From the NCBI GenBank assembly GCA_020846005.1, contig JADLEQ010000119.1, forward strand, positions 1-40,700: a stretch of DNA of 40,700 bases. Reading direction: 5' to 3'. The stretch's first letter is position 1. Each line of letters opens with the position of its first letter. Shown piece by piece: positions 38,588 to 40,700 of the stretch. Under the pieces are notes generated by a model. The model was given only the letters and a program-made list of their open reading frames with translations, ran no database searches and was not told the origin of the DNA. The translations under genes were made by a program, and so were the position numbers. This DNA is from Polyangiaceae bacterium. Its GTDB lineage: Bacteria; Myxococcota_A; Polyangia; Polyangiales; Polyangiaceae.

Positions 38588-40015
38588 CTACGCGCTGGGC
38601 AACCTGCGGGCGTCCCGTGCGAGGTGATATCCGCCATCGCGGCCGCGGACGGTTTCGATCAGCTCACCCTTCCGCAGCTTCAGCGTCTTGCGCAACACCT
38701 GAACGGCGCTTCGGACCGCGCCGTCCGAGACCTTCTCGCCCGCACGCGCCAGCTCCGTCGAGCTCACGCTTCCGTGCTCGGCGAGATGTCGCAGCAACAT
38801 CCAGGCACGCGCTGAAAGGTGAACCGTGTCGCCGGTCGTCCGGTGCCTTGCTACCTCCGCGACCACGTCGAGCACGTACTCGCGCGTGTACAGGATGATC
38901 GACCCTAGGATGTGCTGCCGAAGCGCCTCGACGGTCGTGGCCGCGTTCTCAAGGTGGTGCGCGCGCATGGCGGGTTGGGCCGCGTAGATGCCGGTCGCGG
39001 ACAGCTCCCGCGCGGCGGCCAGCGCGCGAGCGGTGAGATCTGCGCCGCGCTCATCGCGGATAGCGCGAAAGATCTCGTTGAGGCCGTCTAGCACCTCACG
39101 CCAGATATCGGCATGAGCGTCCAGCACGACCCGTGGCTCTGTGGGAAGGTGGCCGAGCACTTCGCGGTACAGGCCGAGCGCTTCATCGTGGCGCCCTTGG
39201 AGCAACGCGAGGCGTGCGCGATCATGGGCGAGAAACAGGGCGCCGCGGCGCACGGTCTGCGCGAGCGGCGCAGCGTCGGCGATTGCTGCGGCGGCGCCAT
39301 GCCAGTCCTGCCGCTGCATATGGTGACGAGCGAGCCTTCGATGTGCGGCGAAGAGCAGGTCCGGGTCGCCCTTCGGGTCGCCCTTCACGAGGGCGATCGC
39401 CTCGCGCTGGAGCTTCACGGCCAGCGCGACGTCGCCGAGCACCTCCTCGACGACGGCAAGCCGCGACAGGGCGTTCGCTCTGACGTGGGCGGTCGGGGCG
39501 TCCGGTCCCTCTGCTGGCTGGCCCGCTTCCCTGAAGTACCGGCGCGCCTCGGCGTAGTCGCCGAGCTTGCTCAAGGCGGTGGCCAGCTCGAGGCGTACGT
39601 GCGCCTGCTTGGCAGGGGTGGGTGCGTAGTCCAGGGCACGCGCGTACCACGCAACCGCTGCGCGATGGTCGGCTCGGATGTCCGACAGGTATCCGGACAC
39701 GAGTAGCGTGCGCATCGCGGCGTCCGGCGCGACTGCAAACTCGTCGGACAGCGCTAGCGCCTCGTCTGCGGCTCTACGCGCGCCCAGCGAGTCGTCTGTC
39801 ACGAAGAGACACCACGCCTCGCGTGCCTTCCACATGAGCAGCACCGCCCCGACGGGTTTCTCGTCCAGTGCTGCTCGCGTGCACGCGAGCAGCTCGGTCC
39901 AGTTCCGCTCGCCTTCGAGGCGCACGCCGAGCGCGGCGAGGGTCTCGATCGCGTCACGCGGCCCGCTGCCGGGAGGCGCGGGCGACGTTCGGCGCGGTCG
40001 AGGTGGACGGTTCAT
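38588..40015 (-). CDS. TPR protein with C-terminal OmpR-type DNA-binding domain
   Basis: 475 residues, ATG at 40015. Residues of about 25-350 are helical TPR-like repeats (AAVAWYARALDYAPTPAKQ, LGDYAEARRYFREAG and others). The last 85 residues are a winged helix of the Trans_reg_C type: VHLSARAWMLLRHLAEHGSV, SSTELARAGEKVSDGAVRSA, and IETVRGRDGGYHL. This domain usually sits behind a receiver or at the N-terminus of SARP-like regulators; here it is C-terminal after TPRs, with no phosphorylation domain. It likely senses a peptide or protein and controls the operon behind it and perhaps the divergent gene. Confidence 0.85.
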   Translation of the reverse strand: MNRPPRPRRTSPAPPGSGPRDAIETLAALGVRLEGERNWTELLACTRAALDEKPVGAVLLMWKAREAWCLFVTDDSLGARRAADEALALSDEFAVAPDAAMRTLLVSGYLSDIRADHRAAVAWYARALDYAPTPAKQAHVRLELATALSKLGDYAEARRYFREAGQPAEGPDAPTAHVRANALSRLAVVEEVLGDVALAVKLQREAIALVKGDPKGDPDLLFAAHRRLARHHMQRQDWHGAAAAIADAAPLAQTVRRGALFLAHDRARLALLQGRHDEALGLYREVLGHLPTEPRVVLDAHADIWREVLDGLNEIFRAIRDERGADLTARALAAARELSATGIYAAQPAMRAHHLENAATTVEALRQHILGSIILYTREYVLDVVAEVARHRTTGDTVHLSARAWMLLRHLAEHGSVSSTELARAGEKVSDGAVRSAVQVLRKTLKLRKGELIETVRGRDGGYHLARDARRLPSA

Positions 40016-40205
40016 GGTGGTTCTGATCCATCAGGGCATCGCGCGCGCACTTGTTCGTCAAGCTGACCTCGGGCGTGCACGCCCGCCAGCGCCTATTTGG
40101 GGCGCTCGACGTCTTCGGCTCGCCCTGCGCCTCGTCGCGGCGCCATCACGGGGCGGCCGGCGCCTCTTTTCACCCTCCGATCGACCACGTACACTCGAAG
40201 AATCT
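40016..40205. promoter_or_regulatory. Divergent intergenic region
   Basis: 190 bp between the regulator gene (-) and the GmrSD-like gene (+), holding both promoters. A perfect ACACTCGAAGAATCT stretch before the plus-strand ATG shows no ribosome site. No gene or clear motif was found. Confidence 0.35.
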
Positions 40206-40658
40206 ATGAAAGCCACCGAGGCAAAGCTGCTGGACTTCTTGAAGAAGTCGCCTCAGTTCGTCATCCCGATCTACCAGCGCACCTACTCGTGGACGGCGAA
40301 GGAATGCCAGCAGCTCTGGGACGACATCGTCCGCTCCGGCGAGAACGACAACGTCACCGTCCACTTCGTCGGCTCCATCGTCTACGTCGAGAAGGGGCTT
40401 TCGCAGGTCAGCCACCAGGCACCGCTGCTCGTGATCGACGGTCAGCAGCGGCTCACGACGATGACGCTGGTGCTGGCCGCGCTGGCGAACGCGCTCGGCG
40501 ACGCTGAACCCGTGGACGGGTTCTCGGCCCGCAAGCTCCGCAATTACTACCTACTGAACCCCGAGGAGGCGGGCTGTGCGCGCGCCGGCTGGTTGATGGC
40601 GATGCACGCCGACTCGGTGATGGGCGTCTCGCCGGCGAGCACCCTGCGCGCGGCGTGA
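40206..40658 (+). pseudogene. Truncated GmrSD/DUF262-type restriction gene
   Basis: 150 codons from ATG at 40206 to TGA at 40658. Residues of about 18-120 match the N-terminal DUF262 domain of GmrSD-type (type IV) modification-dependent systems: FVIPIYQRTYSWTAKECQQLW, HFVGSIVYV, and LLVIDGQQRLTTMTLVLAAL with the nucleotide-handling DGQQR motif. Family members are several hundred residues long and continue with more conserved sequence after the YYLLNPEEAG point. Here similarity by eye stops at residue 123 (about 40575) and unrelated, more GC-rich sequence leads to a stop. It is a remnant, or a solo N-terminal domain. Confidence 0.75.
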
Positions 40659-40700
40659 TGGCCATCGGGGCGAGCGCGGCCTCGGCGCCAGCTCGACGCC
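40575..40700. other. Sequence after the GmrSD break
   Basis: The 126 bp after the apparent break have no start-to-stop gene I can recognise on either strand. A minus-strand frame reads ARRVLAGETPITESACIAIN and could be the end of an unrelated gene entering from the right; this is weak. It may mark a recombination or insertion joint. Confidence 0.3.

Larger units (their letters stand above)
30211..40700. mobile_element. Integrative element inserted at ssrA (right end outside window)
   Basis: It starts at the tmRNA 3' end with integrase and excisionase-like genes. It continues with a minus-strand operon of transfer-like genes, a regulator, and a truncated restriction-type gene near the edge. 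Nearly all genes run towards ssrA. Coding density is high, with start/stop overlaps, and several genes have more Lys/Asn codons than the chromosomal part. No capsid, tail or terminase gene is visible, so a prophage is unlikely from this portion. The VirD4-like ATPase and relaxation-like protein favour a mobilisable or conjugative island. Confidence 0.8.

Noticed and set aside
40151-40175. CCGGCGCCTC match to the ssrA 3' end as a possible attR
   Set aside because: Only 10 bp match, the T-arm part is missing, and such a string is expected by chance in this GC content.

Overview
The window comes from a very GC-rich Gram-negative bacterium, most likely a myxobacterium (Myxococcota, probably of the Polyangia/Sorangium type). 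The signs are many lipoproteins with Gly/Ser stalks and Cys-rich domains, MopE-type CNGxDDDCDG repeats with von Willebrand A (VWA) domains, a TonB-dependent receptor carrying its own TonB-like domain, and long antisense open frames caused by third-position G/C. No database search was possible. Family names rest on motifs I could read, and the taxon is an inference.

Layout. 1-7292 holds surface proteins: a large VWA/MopE lipoprotein (-, cut by the window start), a Cys-rich lipoprotein (+), an OmpA-type lipoprotein with a clear terminator (-), and a second VWA lipoprotein (-). 7432-9797 is a convergent pair, a soluble hypothetical protein and an EI24/CysZ-like membrane protein, whose stop codons share one CTAG. 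9871-14128 is a three-gene operon: a TonB-dependent receptor and two small lipoproteins. 14106-15956 (-) is a membrane metallophosphoesterase that converges on and overlaps that operon. 16062-17408 is argG. 17416-19673 (-) couples a membrane diguanylate cyclase to a TonB-like periplasmic protein. 19816-22685 (-) is a pair of M16 peptidases, one with the zinc motif and one without. 22881-23441 (-) is a small unknown protein. 23791-29743 (+) is a four-gene run: FATP-like acyl-CoA synthetase, Cys-rich lipoprotein, degenerate NAD-binding SDR protein and SGNH hydrolase. 29866-30210 is ssrA (tmRNA).

From 30211 to the window end the content changes to an integrative element placed exactly at the 3' end of ssrA. 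It carries a tyrosine integrase and an excisionase-like helix-turn-helix protein that overlap by ATGA, and a small hypothetical protein. A tightly overlapped minus-strand operon follows. In transcription order it encodes a VWA-like lipoprotein, a four-helix membrane protein, an unknown protein with an N-terminus like a ParA protein that lacks a P-loop, a three-helix membrane protein, a VirD4/TraD-like ATPase, a zinc-ribbon membrane protein and a replication-relaxation-like winged-helix protein. A TPR protein with a C-terminal OmpR-type DNA-binding domain lies upstream and may control it. A truncated GmrSD/DUF262 gene diverges near the end. The far attachment site is not in the window. This operon is the best candidate here for a little-described system: it looks like a minimal DNA-transfer or mobilisation machine, but no relaxase or full type IV secretion set is visible.

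Tandem repeats of 10, 21 and 6 bp lie in three intergenic regions of the chromosomal part, and a 36-bp coding repeat lies in one lipoprotein gene. I saw no tRNA, rRNA or CRISPR array.
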